Positions 46,726 through 58,706 of a stretch of 64,000 nucleotides of DNA are shown piece by piece. The position numbers were made by a program, and so were the translations under genes. This stretch comes from Gerris lacustris. Taxonomy: Eukaryota > Arthropoda > Insecta > Hemiptera > Gerridae. The stretch's first letter is position 1; each line of letters opens with the position of its first letter. The notes below the pieces were generated by a model. It made no database searches. It saw only the letters and a list, made by a program, of their open reading frames with translations, and was not told the DNA's origin. The stretch is from NCBI GenBank assembly GCA_951217055.1, contig OX578280.1, positions 41,119,628 through 41,183,627 of the forward strand, written 5' to 3'.

Positions 46726-46843
46726 TATATAAAGATGGGGCTATTATTTTATCATTATGTCCAGCGAGAAATCACAATATACGTGGAGGTATTTTAACGA
46801 GTTTTGGAAATCCCATTTTAAAAACTTAGTTCCTGTTATTTGA
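46726..46843 (+). other. TATA/initiator pair followed by a 28-codon frame
   Basis: TATATAAA starts at 46726 and TCATTA (arthropod initiator) has its A at 46754, a spacing of 28 nt. An ATG at 46757 opens MSSEKSQYTWRYFNEFWKSH then FKNLVPVI-stop. The leader would be only a few bases, which is unusual. It may be chance or an old transposon promoter. Confidence 0.2.
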
Positions 46844-47465
46844 CCAAGTACGGTCATTATTCTAACAAATTTGCAATTATATATCTATAAATTGATACAC
46901 ACATGTATATATGAAATATATTATTTCCTTGGTTGGTTACATGTTCGACTAATTGTAGTTTTAAATTTTCCTTGTCTTAAACATTTAAATATATTCATAT
47001 TTATTTGAATAAGAAACATTTTCTCTTCCATTTAAGTAAATATGAGTTCTTTAGAAATTTACTAAGGAACAAGCAACACACAAAGTTTTCGTGTTTAAAA
47101 AAGAGAAAACTAGTTAACTTGTATTGGAAAATAGCTGTTTTTCTTATAAGATTGAGTAAAAATCTTAAGACTTGAACGTATGTAAATAATATTTCACGTT
47201 AGTAGCGGCAGCTGTTCTGCATTAAATAGGCTGAGGAGGAAAATTAACATTCAATTAACATTCGCGTATCGACCCATAGATTTGGATAGCTATATTGAAA
47301 TAAAATTGTCACTTGTAGCTATTAAGATGTATTCAGTTAATTGGAGGGGGGGGGGGGGTGTAAACTTAAATTCGGGGAATATTTGATAAAACAAATAGGC
47401 CTTCCTTTTACTATAATAATGTGATTAATCAACCATCCTCACAAGATTTCTAGGAAAAAAACTAA

Positions 47466-50400
47466 ACTTAATAGTACATTATGTGTCTAGTGCAGAAAGT
47501 AGTATTTTGCATGCGAGTGTGGAGTTTGCACTCGAGCGACAGCGAGTGTAGTAAAACCACACGGCCAAAGCAAAATGCAGTTTTCGCACGAGTTGCGTAC
47601 CGTACTTTACTGACCGAGCGTAGCGAGGTCTCCGTTTTAACTCGACCGTTTGGTATTTCGTCTGTGTGTCTGTCTCTCTCTTAATTTTTGTAAATCCACT
47701 GTCTTTGCGAGGGAGGCCGCAGGCCGACCGAGTTGTGATGTGGGGCGGGGGGAAGCAACTTCATTGCCCGTCGAATGGGGGAGGGGGGTGAAAATTTACT
47801 TTATTTTAAGGCGCCACGGCAAAAAACAAAAAAATAATTATACCCCGACTCTTGATTTTCGGAAAAATTTTGAGTTGGTAATGTCAAAATCGGTTAGGAA
47901 CCTTAAAAATCGCTTGACCAAACATTGGGTATGGGCAGTTTTAAACCACTCCTTAAGGGTGAAAATCGGCCTTAAAGGGCGCAATAGGGTGTTTTTTGGA
48001 TTTTTGTACTGATGGGTGTGGTTGTCGTAGAGACATGCAGTTTTCTGGAAATTGTTAAGGTTATAGGGTATTTTTAAGGAAAAATTTCATCTGCCCGGAA
48101 ATTTTCCTGGAAATGGGTTTATTTCCAATGGGAATTCGTCTACGGTCAAAAAGGGCATTTTTTTAACACGTTTTTTCTTATAACTTTTGAAATAATTGAA
48201 AATTTTAATTTTTTTTTCAAGGCTTTTGTAGATTCCACAGAGGTCCAAAGCCGGTAACGAGAACATTTTTTTTTACCTGCACCCCCGCTTAGGGGCGACA
48301 TCGGGAAATTTGTTTTTCGCCGATCAGAAAACCGGAAATATTTGGTTCGGGGTGTCGTATATCGTTGGAAAGCCCTTGAGAAGAGTACAAAAGTGATGCA
48401 AAAACATTTTAAAAATTATCACGTTTCAGGCCCTTTAAAGCGAAAAAACACTTTTTACCACTTTTTTTCAAACGTTTTTCTACATGGTTCACGTATCTCC
48501 TCCTAGGGCATTTATACGACGCTATTGGGCTTTTGAGCTTTAAAAGCCCATGAAATGCTGCTCCTAGCGTTTTGCTTTTAAACTCGATGGTACGTTTACT
48601 TTTTGAGATATAGTACTTTAAATTCAGAGGTATAAGATGGTACTTTGGAGGTACGTACAGAGAAAAAAAAAGTACTCTCCTACTCTGCTTCGTATGCTCT
48701 AAATATGTATTTTTCAAGGGGTAAGTGCAATCCCCTTTTCTTAGTACCTTCGAGGAGGGAAGTCGAGTACCTCAGCGAAATACTCACGAGAAACGTGTTT
48801 ATCCGAAATTTCAAATTTGACCTTCTGTACCGTTCGCAATTTTAATCGGACAGGGTTCAAAAGGGTACCGGACTTTAGGTCATATTGCCCTCTTTAAGAA
48901 TCCGGTTTGTTATTATATTTCTGATTCCTACTTCGGGAGCTACGTCTATGTGAAGGACGTCCTCCTTGGGTAGCCGCAACCAGAAGGGGACGTTGAACCG
49001 ATTTGACAGAGGTATCGTTGGAAAGGCCATTTAAAATGTACCAAATGTGTGCAAAAATATTTTTGAAAAAATGTACTAGGTTGGTACTTTAGTACCCTTT
49101 TGTACTTTTAGAGTGCCGTGTAGGGGGTAGGTTACCTCACTCTGGGGCTAATGGCATCGAAGGATTTATCAGCTCGAAAATTTCCTTCGGTCAAAAGTTG
49201 CGCCAAATAACACTTAAACGCACTGTACCCTTTTCGTACCTGTACCTTTGCGGGTTCGGGTACAGAGGTACTTTTAATACCATGTTAGTGGTAGGGCGCT
49301 CTGTAAAAATAAAAAATAAAAAAATTGCTGCTTTTTACTCAAAAGTGTGTGGGCTTTATTGCCTTTGTACCCATTTTATTGATTTTTTTTTTTTTTATTT
49401 ATACTTATTTTTGTACTAAGTGTACCGGTTTGGAAAAATTGGTTGAAAAACGCTACTTTTTAATCTTTGTACTGTACCGTTTTTGAATTTCATAGGATCG
49501 GGCTAAAACTCATATGGTATTTAGTACTTTATAGTAGTAAAGTGTAAATTAAAGGAAAACATTAAATTTATTAACATGCCGGGTACATGAGGGGTACAAA
49601 GTTGTGTACCTCTGTTTAAGAAAAGGTAAAAATAGTAGCTGGCCGGCCGTGTTTGATATCGTTGAAAAACCCTTAAAACGTACTTTAAAAAAATACAAAT
49701 GTTTATCGAAAAAAGTCACGTTTCAGACCCTTTTGAACGATAAATAGTTTTTCGGGCTCTCAAAAAGTGCGAGGTGAGTCCACTGTTGACTTTTTTGCTT
49801 CTAAGATTATTCTGTGACAAGATTGTCCTTTTAGAACCTAATTCAGTATAATATTGTACAACCCAAGATAGACATTTAATTTAAGTACTTTTAGTACTTT
49901 TGGTACAAAAGGTACTTAAATCTGGGTACTGTGCAGATTAAATTTTTAATTTAATGTGTTTTGTAAAGGTATCTTTATGTAGGCATTTAGTAGGCCTACT
50001 GAGGCCTTATAATGCGGTTGTACTGAAAAAAAATATTTCTGTACATAAAAGGGTACTTTTGATACCGGTTTGTCGAAATACGCAAAAATACTCTATTTTT
50101 TATTTGTTTTACTGTACCGTTTTTGCTTTTCATAGGATCGGGCTGAAACTCAAATGGTACTTACTACTTTATAGAAGTAAAGTGTGTGCGAAAGAAATAC
50201 CTTAAAGTTATTACTGTACCCCTGGGGTACATAGTTGTATACCTCTTTTTTAGAAATAGTACTTATTTCCTTACTGCACACTATTTTGAACCTAAGCTCA
50301 AACCCCGATTTGTTATTTTAACGAGCGAGGTCTACTGTTCACAGAACTGCTAGTCTAAGATTGTTGGATTTTAATAATAAATACAGAAAAAAAAAAGTTA

Positions 50401-50590
50401 CTTTAATTAAACAAACAGCAAATTAGTATTGTTAATGTAAACAAACAAGCTATTCGTGCGATAAGGTAAAGAAGAATTATGAAATGCGCATGCGCAATGA
50501 ATACAACTACGAAAAGAATCACTTTCTACGCATCTAAACAGAGATAAAATGTTTATATTTCGTATCAATCGTAGATGAAATATTTTAGTT
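47466..50590 (-). mobile_element. Large Crypton-like element copy (3.1 kb) with GTAC-rich interior
   Basis: The left end 47,466-47,610 is the inverse of the 3' block at 23,878-24,018. The right end 50,370-50,590 is the inverse of 23,458-23,650 (e.g. aatcactttctacgcatcta). Between them is GC-richer, non-coding DNA with repeated tcgttggaaag motifs (48,363, 49,014, diverged 49,662) and very many GTAC tetramers. The longest frame is 120 codons with no domain, so no recombinase is encoded. Confidence 0.55.
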
Positions 50591-50682
50591 TTGTTGTAAG
50601 TTCTTAAATATCTATTTGATCTCTGCGTCGGTAACTTTTAATATGTTGTGTTGAGCCTGTTGTTCGTTACATGAATCAACTA

Positions 50683-50850
50683 TGCTCCTAACTCCTAAAT
50701 GTAGTAAAATGGAACAGGCCTTGATACCTAAACAGCAAAAGAAAGAAATTAAATTAAGGAAGAAGATTAATTATAATAGATCACATAAGGCCACCACGGT
50801 ATCTGGTTGCGCCACTAAAAGGCCCCAATCACAAGAGGCCATCAGAGTCG
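50683..50850 (+). pseudogene. Short coding-looking relic, possibly retroelement
   Basis: A 54-codon frame reads MLLTPKCSKMEQALIPKQQK then KEIKLRKKINYNRSHKATTV and stops at AA-TAA. The basic Q/K-rich text with YNRSHKA faintly recalls the C-terminal part of Ty3/gypsy integrases. The family is not established. Confidence 0.25.
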
Positions 50851-51119
50851 CGGCATAACGAATCAGGCAGCTCCACTAATAAGAACTGGGTTATGTGCGC
50901 AAGAAAGACGAGACACAAATTGGCTTGGTGATGGCAGTATGGATCTCGTGTGAAGAAGTTTAAAAGAAGTGTGTCAGAAGTTCTTTAAAAGAACTCATCC
51001 GATTTTTAAGAAATTTGGTTGGTTGGTCGAAAGTAGCCCACAGGTAATCCCATATTAATTTCATTCGTCTGCACGCAGTAAATATTTCAAAAATGTATCT
51101 TTATTTTAATGTACAAAAA

Positions 51120-52780
51120 TAAAAAGAAAAGGGGGGGGGGACTTAATTTATCATTAAACTACACGATAGGAAGCTATATGCCACACTAATTGATAGACTA
51201 ATTCTTTTTTAAATTGCGTTCACTACTAAAAATTAGGTTTATTATAAAAATAAATTATAAAATGAAAATTAATACTATTGTGTTGCTCGTTCACACGCAA
51301 TTATGTACAACAAAAAAACTGCGCTTATACATTGTATATATATAATTTTAATAATATTTTGCAAATGTTTTCAAACAAGATAAACGCAGTTTGAAAATTA
51401 TTACAATAAAATTATTCTGAATACTATTATTATTATAATTATAGAGAAATAATATAAAGATATACTTTATAACAATGAAATTGTTATTCACACCATCCTT
51501 CTTTAGGTACAGATTTATTTAAAAATAAGGTCCATTAACTAGTGTGGTATATAGTTTTCTCATAGCCTTCAGTGGTTTAAACAAATGTCTATAGATAAAT
51601 GGTTACTGTTTTTTATATATATGTAAAATAAAAGATTTGTCTAAACATTGATCAGAATCACTATACGTGTGGATACTTACTCATTTCTTACATTACGAAA
51701 GCCACAAACGCCTTAATTTATTTCCTTTTTGCTCGTACGTCTTACGTCTGTCACCAAAGGTACGACTGTTTAGGAGTAAAACTTGCTGAAAAAAATCCAC
51801 TTTTTTACAGTAGTATACGCCAACATATTACGCATGTTGTAGGCTTTGTTTCATGGAAAAATATTGAGTAGATCCAAAGTTATTAAATAAAACAAAATGG
51901 TTTTGGTTATTGATTATTTATCGTGCCTAATGGTAGGACAGATAAATTATGAATCTGATTAATAGCCTCAAAACTGCGATTCGCAGGGTATAATGGAATG
52001 AATTAAAAATGTACAATGCATTCATAACTCTATTCTATGAAGGCACTAAAAACAAAACTTTTTAGTTAAGTTATTTATTCGCTTAACATGATGATAAATG
52101 ATAGCAAACGTAGCCACTGACTCCTATCATTAGCCCCGCGCGGGGTGAAAGCTAAAACTAGAAATACCGATAATAACCAATGAAATGATATACACAGGAC
52201 TAAGTAATTGAATACATAAGAAAGTTGAATACGAGTACATAGCATCAAACAGTTAAATAAACTACATTATATTAATAAAAAAAAAAAAAAGCTTGTACAC
52301 TATTTGTTTTTAAAAAAGAAAAACACAACAAATTATTATTACAAACATTTGTTTTTCCTTATTTTCAGACAATATAGTTGATAAAGTGTCATTAACTAGG
52401 AAATAGGTTGAAAACAAGCAATTACGAGTATTTAGATCTGTGGCCAATCTTATACCCATTATTTATCTATAGTTTAAAGAAAATGAGCTCTTGGTTTAAA
52501 TCAGCTGATATAATTACACGCTTGCTATTATTAACAGCTGCAACTGCAATTATAAAGATAGTAAAGAAACTATTCTGTATTTTTTTTTTTAATCCTCAAT
52601 AAACTCACACACTAAACATAATACGTTGGTACATATATGTAAATGTATATTATAGACAAAGTATCATAAGTTTATTATTAAAAAATAGTCAATTAGTATG
52701 GCACACAGCTTCCTCGTGTTCTTTAATGATGGTTTGCTTTTACAACCTATTATTTTCTAATGTTTCCTCCTTTATTTTTT
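51120..52780. other. AT-rich DNA with family B fragments
   Basis: B ends occur inverted at about 51,140-51,200 (ataggaagctatatgccaca) and direct at 51,538 and 52,690. The 64-codon frame at 52,408 has no recognisable domain. No gene is seen. Confidence 0.45.
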
Positions 52781-53070
52781 ATAAATTACTCCTACAAAGA
52801 GAAAGTATTGTGACGGCCCGAAAATCGATTTAGAGTATTATTGGATTTACACGCTTTGAGGTCCCATGAGTCCAAAAAAATGGTTTTAAAATGTGTCTGT
52901 TGTCTGCTGTCTGTCTGTGCAGGCGCGTGGAGCCAAAACTCTGTGCCAATTTTGACAAAATTTGATATCACGTTCAGAAAAATCATATCCCGAGGCAACT
53001 TGAGAAATGAAGTTTAGCTTCCAATTTGGAGGCGATACTCCCCAAAAACTCTGAAAAAAAATTATTTCTC
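52780..53070 (+). repeat. Repeat family A, copy directly after a family B end
   Basis: gagaaagtattgtgacggcc, gaggtcccatgagtccaaaa and gcaggcgcgtggagccaaaa are all family A text. Confidence 0.65.
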
Positions 53071-53159
53071 AAAAACTGTTTTGATTAAAATTCTGTTGGT
53101 TCTGGTGATTTTGATTAAAAAAAACCATTTGCACTATAGTGCGTTGGATCGTTTTTTTT

Positions 53160-53665
53160 TACTCTCTTATAGTCGTAGTATATAGCATAGATCTACTATT
53201 ATTACTATTATTATTAGAAAGTTTGTTAGCGCGAAAAATTACATTTTTATAGAAAAAATAAATAAGGATTTACACGTTTTGCAAGTACAAAAAAGTGGTT
53301 CTTAAAAATTTATTTGTAGTCTGTACGGACGCATAGGGCCTAAACTACTGGGCCAGTTTCGTTTGAATGTGGCATTCGTGCTTAAAAAAAATCCCCCAAG
53401 GCGAAATAGAAAAATTCATTAATCAAAAACACTTCAATTTTTTATGTTTCTTTTGGGTCTCTTCAGGGTTTTTTTTAAATAGTATTTCCGGGAAAAATCT
53501 AGTTTCCAAGATATTGATGAAATTAAAAACTGATTTTGTAAAATTCGAAACCGAAGTTTAAGGAATCACCTCAAACAATATTTTAAATGTTTTCAAAATC
53601 AATTGATTAAATTCGATATTATTAGATGTTAATTTCAGTCTTACTTCGTATGTGAGAAAGTTTTG
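53160..53665 (+). repeat. Repeat family A, long copy
   Basis: It runs from ctctcttatagtcgtagtat through ctgggccagtttcgtttgaa to ttacttcgtatgtgagaaag, i.e. both termini appear to be present. About 500 bp, non-coding. Confidence 0.6.
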
Positions 53666-53814
53666 TTTGTGTTTGTCGTAGGGATTTTTTTATTCATAAC
53701 AACTTTTAATTTAATTATTGAATTTTCTTTTGTTGTTTATTTAAATATGAGATTTATTTAATAGGAATATAATGAGAGGGATATAGAGCTGGAATATTTC
53801 AAGGTGAGGTTTGT

Positions 53815-54080
53815 ACTACAAAACGAAGTCGTGGGTAATCTACATGCCGCTACAGCCGCGCCCATATCACTCACTGCTACCGCGCTATTCAGCTCTGTCC
53901 GTCTGTATGACCTGGCGGGTATTATCACGTTCTGTAGTGTACGTACAGACAGACTGACATCACATCCTTCTTCCTTACCCGACTCAGTCATTGACCAAAA
54001 ACTACTAGACATATCGTTATGCCACCTGACAATAACTTCTAATATAATCAGATTTCAACAGAGCTTTTCATTTGTGAGGT
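53815..54080. promoter_or_regulatory. GC-rich island, candidate promoter/first-exon region
   Basis: About 260 bp markedly richer in GC and CpG than its surroundings, open on both strands (84 codons minus, 92 plus) with neither product recognisable. The shape fits a promoter-proximal exon; it is the best place for the 5' end of the minus-strand gene that would use exons b and c. Confidence 0.35.
53979..54012 (-). CDS. Candidate first coding exon of the gene with duplicated exons
   Basis: The ATG at 54012 reads MSSSFWSMTES plus one base (G) to the donor TCGG|GTAAGG, ending in phase 1. This is exactly the phase needed by exon b (42,014) and exon c (40,123). Joined, the next codon is Glu (b) or Gly (c). 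The 12-kb intron and the start codon are inferred; transcript data would decide. Confidence 0.3.
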
Positions 54081-54164
54081 GACATCATATCTAAGGGGAG
54101 TTCCGTCTGTTGTTTTTTTTAAATCATCAGCTGTAATTTTATCACTTCCGCTTTTCCTATTACA

Positions 54165-54200
54165 AGCAAGAGTTCCGGGTTCGACTCCCGGCAGATCCAC
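54165..54200 (+). other. tRNA T-arm-like fragment
   Basis: ccggg-ttcgact-cccgg makes a perfect T-stem and loop, followed by cagatcca, but no matching acceptor, D or anticodon arm is found upstream. A second, poorer block lies at 54,362-54,395. Most likely tRNA-derived repeat debris. Confidence 0.3.
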
Positions 54201-54436
54201 TTATTCTTTCAGAATATTTTCTTTTGCCTCAATTAAATAAGATTTTATTTTATCACGGTCTGTCGTTTAAAGTTTATTTAAATAACTGTTTCGAGAGCAA
54301 GCATTTCTCTTACTTACTTAATTACACACACACACACACACAAACATATATATATACATGAAGGTCCGTGGTTCAAATCCCGGAGCCAGTGCAAATTTTT
54401 CTCTGTTTCTGTTTCCCGTAGTTTAAATTGTTTGAG

Positions 54437-54438
<2 letters not shown>

Positions 54439-54496
<58 letters not shown>
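54439..54496. repeat. (AT)n microsatellite
   Basis: An AT tract of about 58 bp. Confidence 0.97.
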
Positions 54497-54500
<4 letters not shown>

Positions 54501-54586
54501 AATAAATCTTACTTTTCTACATTTCGAACCCGGATATGTTAAATTTAATAATGCTAAAATGAGAACAAATTTAATTTCAGTAAATA

Positions 54587-54615
54587 CTCTATTGAATGAG
54601 TATCATTCAATAGAG
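54587..54615. repeat. 13-bp perfect hairpin with 3-nt loop
   Basis: ctctattgaatga-gta-tcattcaatagag. Function unknown. Confidence 0.6.
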
Positions 54616-55105
54616 CTATTGAATTAAATTTGTTTATATTAGGTAAAAGAAAGCTTAAAGATTAAGCCGGATTTAATCAAATAAATAAATAAAGTCGTCT
54701 TTAAATAAACAGCGATTACATAATTTTAACAAAATCATATTTCAAGAGTTGTAATTTGAAAAAATTAATTACACAAACAAGAACGTTATTACGAAAAAAA
54801 AACCTCTTAATGAACGATAATGATTTCTATTTTCATTGTTAAATCAATTTTTAATTAGTACAATTCAACGTCCTCTGTTTCATTAACTATTTACAAAGAA
54901 AATTCATAGATAAAAAAAAAGTAATTAACAAATTAAAATAATAAAAAAAAAAAATTTAACAGCCGTATTTATTTTATGTGTAAATAAAAATGTTTAGTTT
55001 CACATTTAAACCATATTGATAAAATTGCATTTAGTATTCAATTATTATTATTATTTATGTTATCTTGATCTCATTTTACATCATCAAAGTACAATTAGTC
55101 TATGC

Positions 55106-55142
55106 CTATATATATATATATATATATTATGTAAAATTATGT

Positions 55143-55200
<58 letters not shown>
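55106..55200. repeat. Two (AT)n tracts in a larger palindrome
   Basis: AT tracts at 55,106-55,129 and 55,146-55,200. The flanks attatgtaaaata and tattttacat are inverse to each other. Confidence 0.9.
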
Positions 55201-55202
<2 letters not shown>

Positions 55203-57000
55203 ACATATTTTGTTAATATTTATTTAGGCTTTTATTATGATTAATCTATCAGAGACGGCTAGAGCTGGGTAGGGGCAGTAGAGGGGGCTTGAGATGGTTA
55301 AAGACTGTTAGAGGGGATAAATGCCCAGAAATGGTTAGTAGTGGTAAGAGGCAGTTAGAAATAGCGGGTTTTTATGATCCGCCAATTTGAATTAAAATGG
55401 CGTTTTTTCCACTATGTATTTTATTTCAATATGGTAGACAATTTTGTGTAATTTTGCCACATCTTTAAATTCAATCATTTTAAATTCACAATCTTTAAAA
55501 AACCTTGAATATTTGTAGTCTCTTATTATGATACAACCATATTTCAAAAGGGATTTTACAATTTAAATTTTATATTCATGATGGCTGTCAAGGAGCTAAT
55601 AGCAGTAGTAGCTGCTGTTTGTGGGTAAATTAATCAAATAAAACGAACAAGAAGACAAAGAAATAGAAAGATATGGATGTACAAGTATTTCGTTTTCAGT
55701 TATAAAACAACAAAAAATGATTGTTATAAATATGAGCGAGTACCTAATTGTTACCTTCCAGATCAATTTTCGCGCGATATATAAGATGTCGAGACAGTTC
55801 TTGAAACTGCCACAAAAGTGCTCTTAATTATTTCGTCAGACGTCAGACGTGATAGTGCTATAGCGATAATGCAACAGTGAATATCACCATTTAAACAGGC
55901 CTTAATAAATAGTATTAATCATATAATTTATTCACATGCTTCGCAGATCAACATAATTACAAAAAGAAAACATGGTCCTCTCATAGGTTAACCAAATAAA
56001 TATAATACACTAAATAACTAAAATAAATTCAATAATTACAATATACTATACAAACGAAATAGAAAAAGGAAATAATTGATTATAATTCTAATCTTTTGGA
56101 AATAAAATGTAACCAATTTATTAATTTCCTTTTTTTATCTAAAAAAATATCTATAACTGATGCTGATCTTCTTGACTATTTTTCCTAACATCAATTACAT
56201 CGCTTTTTCTCTTCGATTATTTTACACATATTTTATTTTCCATGCCAACTTCCCAATCTGTTTTTAAATTACACTGGACGAAGGAAGTAATAGAAGATAG
56301 TAAATATAAATATACACATACATATTATCTCTTCAAAGGTGAAGTAATTATGCAGTGAGGCATAACAGCAATGGATGACGCAAAATGTCTCTTACTACTA
56401 TAATTATCTCATTCACTATACAAGGTGGTAACATACACACACATTTACATATAAATATTCCTTTAGGCTTTTTAAAAATTCTATTTAATATTCTTAACTT
56501 TGCAATGAAGATAAAAATAATAAAACAAAAACGAAAAGCACAAATATTTTGCTGAAGGGCAAACATCGTTTAAATGCAAAAGGAAGAAGAAAAAAAATTG
56601 ATTGAACATCTTATATTGAAAACGTTTAAAATTCCAATTTATTTTTAAATTTTTTGCATAAATTATCTATATATTATAAAAATGTTTTGGTTTTTTATGT
56701 TGTCTGAGAGTAATAACCTTGTATGTAATAATTATATACAGTAGTTGTATATATTTAAATGTATATATATATATATATTGCAGTTGAATAATAAATAATT
56801 TATAAATGTAAAGTACCTGCTTTAACATATATGTATATTTTATTTAAGTTCATTGGAAGAGGTTAGACTGATACTATTTATTTCAACAGAAGAAAATATT
56901 TTTAAAAACAAATTGTTTTTAATATGTTGTTTACACTCGTTAAAACACATAATAATTAATATAAAAATGCCATTTTTCAAAACTAGTCTTATTTTCAACC
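55201..57000. other. AT-rich intergenic DNA
   Basis: A G-rich stretch with degenerate gttagagg units lies at 55,250-55,360. Otherwise nothing gene-like; the 72-codon minus frame at 56,348 has no recognisable domain. Confidence 0.4.
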
Positions 57001-57147
57001 CTTTTTTTTTTTTTTTTTTCTTGGTTTCTGTATTCGTTACCTTAGTTGTATCTATGAGCAAAATGTGGGGAAGATTAAACGACGGTAAGTGGTTCAAAAT
57101 TGGGGTAATAGGTGTGCGATGAAACTTAAAAAGCAAATAAATTTGAC

Positions 57148-57179
<32 letters not shown>

Positions 57180-57747
57180 GGTTTCTGTATTCTTCACCTT
57201 AGTTGTATATATTTGCAAAATTTGGGGAAGATTGAATGACGACAAGTGGTTCAAAATTGGGGTAATAGGTGTGCGATGAAACTTAAAAAGCAAATAAATT
57301 TGACGCCATTTTTTTTTTTGGTTTCTAAATTGTTCACCTTAGTTTTATTTATGTGCAAAATTTGGGGAAGATTGAATGACGATAAGTGGTTCAAAATTGG
57401 GGTAATAGGTGTGCGATGAAACTTAAAAAGCAAATAAATTTGACGCCATTTTGTTTTTGTTTTTATTTTTTTTGGTTTCTGTATTCTTCACCTTAGTTGT
57501 ATCTATGTGCAAAATTTGGGGAAGATTGAATCATGGGAAGTGGTTCAAAATTGGGGTAATAGGTGTGCGATGAAACTTAAAAAGCAAATAAATTTGACGC
57601 CATTTTGTTTTTGTTTTTATTTTTTTTGGTTTCTGTATCCTTTACCTTAGTTGTATCTATGTGCAAAATTTGGGGAAGATTGAATCACAGGAAGTGGTTC
57701 AAAATTGGGGAAACGGAAATGTGCGATGAAACTTACAAAGCAAAGTA
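57001..57747. repeat. Tandem array, about five units of 140-157 bp
   Basis: Unit starts (ggtttctgtatt) are at 57,023, 57,180, 57,320, 57,474 and 57,628. Each unit holds gcaaaatttggggaagattg, agtggttcaaaattggggta, ggtgtgcgatgaaacttaaa and a T-rich linker after ttgacgccattttt. Length variation sits in the T-rich linker. The last unit is the most diverged. Confidence 0.93.
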
Positions 57748-57906
57748 ATATAAGACCAGTAAAAAGACACACATATAGAAATGATTTCTTCAAATTTAAT
57801 TAAATTAATTCAAAATTTAAAGATTTTCAAACTTTTACTTTTAAAATTATAAAATTTAAATTTACTGAGATATTTTTGTGGTGTGATTTATTCCATTTTA
57901 CTTTCA

Positions 57907-58706
57907 TATACGGGGTGATTGGAGATATATGTACAAAAATAAATTGGGTTATTCTAAACATCATTGACTACAAAAAACGTCTTATAAACCATGGGTCTAT
58001 TATCAACCGTTTCCCAAAATATCAAATGTTATGATTTTTTTAAGATCGCCTACCTTTGCTTATAAAAACACTTATTGCTCCAAAAGTATAAAAGCTAAAA
58101 CAAAATTTTTGGTTTCGTTGTAAAGCTGACAACATTTTTACAAGAAAAGTTTACTACATATAGATGAGTATACTATACCAATCTTGCTTCTTTTAATAAG
58201 CTTTTAATTATTTACTCACCTGTAAGTTAACAATAGCAAAAATAAACACGGTTCTGCGAAGTTTACTAAAACTTCCCCCCTATGAATGGGTAATAATATT
58301 AATATTGATCAAAACGTTAGTAAATAAGGAAGTTTTTCCTGAAGTCCGACAAGTTTAAGCTCTGTTCTCTACCAAGTTATGGAACCACAATTTTTTTTTT
58401 TTAATAAACTTTGTATAAATTTTTTGTCATGTAATTTGAGGACACGAAAATTAATATTAAACTTTTCTTGTAAGAAATATTGTCAGCTTTACAATGAAAC
58501 CAAACATTTTGTTTTAGCTTTTATACTTTTGGAGCAATAAGTGTTTTTATGAGCAAAGGTATGCGATCTTAAAAAAATCATAAAATTTTACATAGTGGGA
58601 AAACGGTTGAGAATAGACCCATGGTTTATATGACGTTTTTTGTAGCCAATGATGTTCAGAATCACCCTATTTATTCTTGTACTTATATCGCCAATCACCC
58701 TGTATA
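57907..58706. mobile_element. 800-bp foldback element with ~245-bp inverted arms
   Basis: Left tatacggggtgattggagat and right ccaatcaccctgtata are inverse. The homology continues inward through aaacaaaatttttggtttcg and its inverse to about 58,150 and 58,440. The arms are diverged from each other, so it is old. Non-coding. Confidence 0.8.

Noticed and set aside
47481..48012. Overlapping 67- and 120-codon frames
   Set aside because: Inside the Crypton-like repeat; amino acid content follows the repeat, and other copies do not conserve it.
54165..54395. Two tRNA genes suggested by T-arm-like blocks
   Set aside because: No acceptor, D or anticodon arms pair with them; at best repeat-derived fragments.
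56840..57433. Minus frames starting MLFKFHRTPITPILNHL
   Set aside because: They repeat because the tandem array repeats; A/T linker runs break them.
57001..57747. Regular repeats considered as a CRISPR array
   Set aside because: Eukaryotic DNA, units of ~150 bp in direct tandem with no unique spacers.
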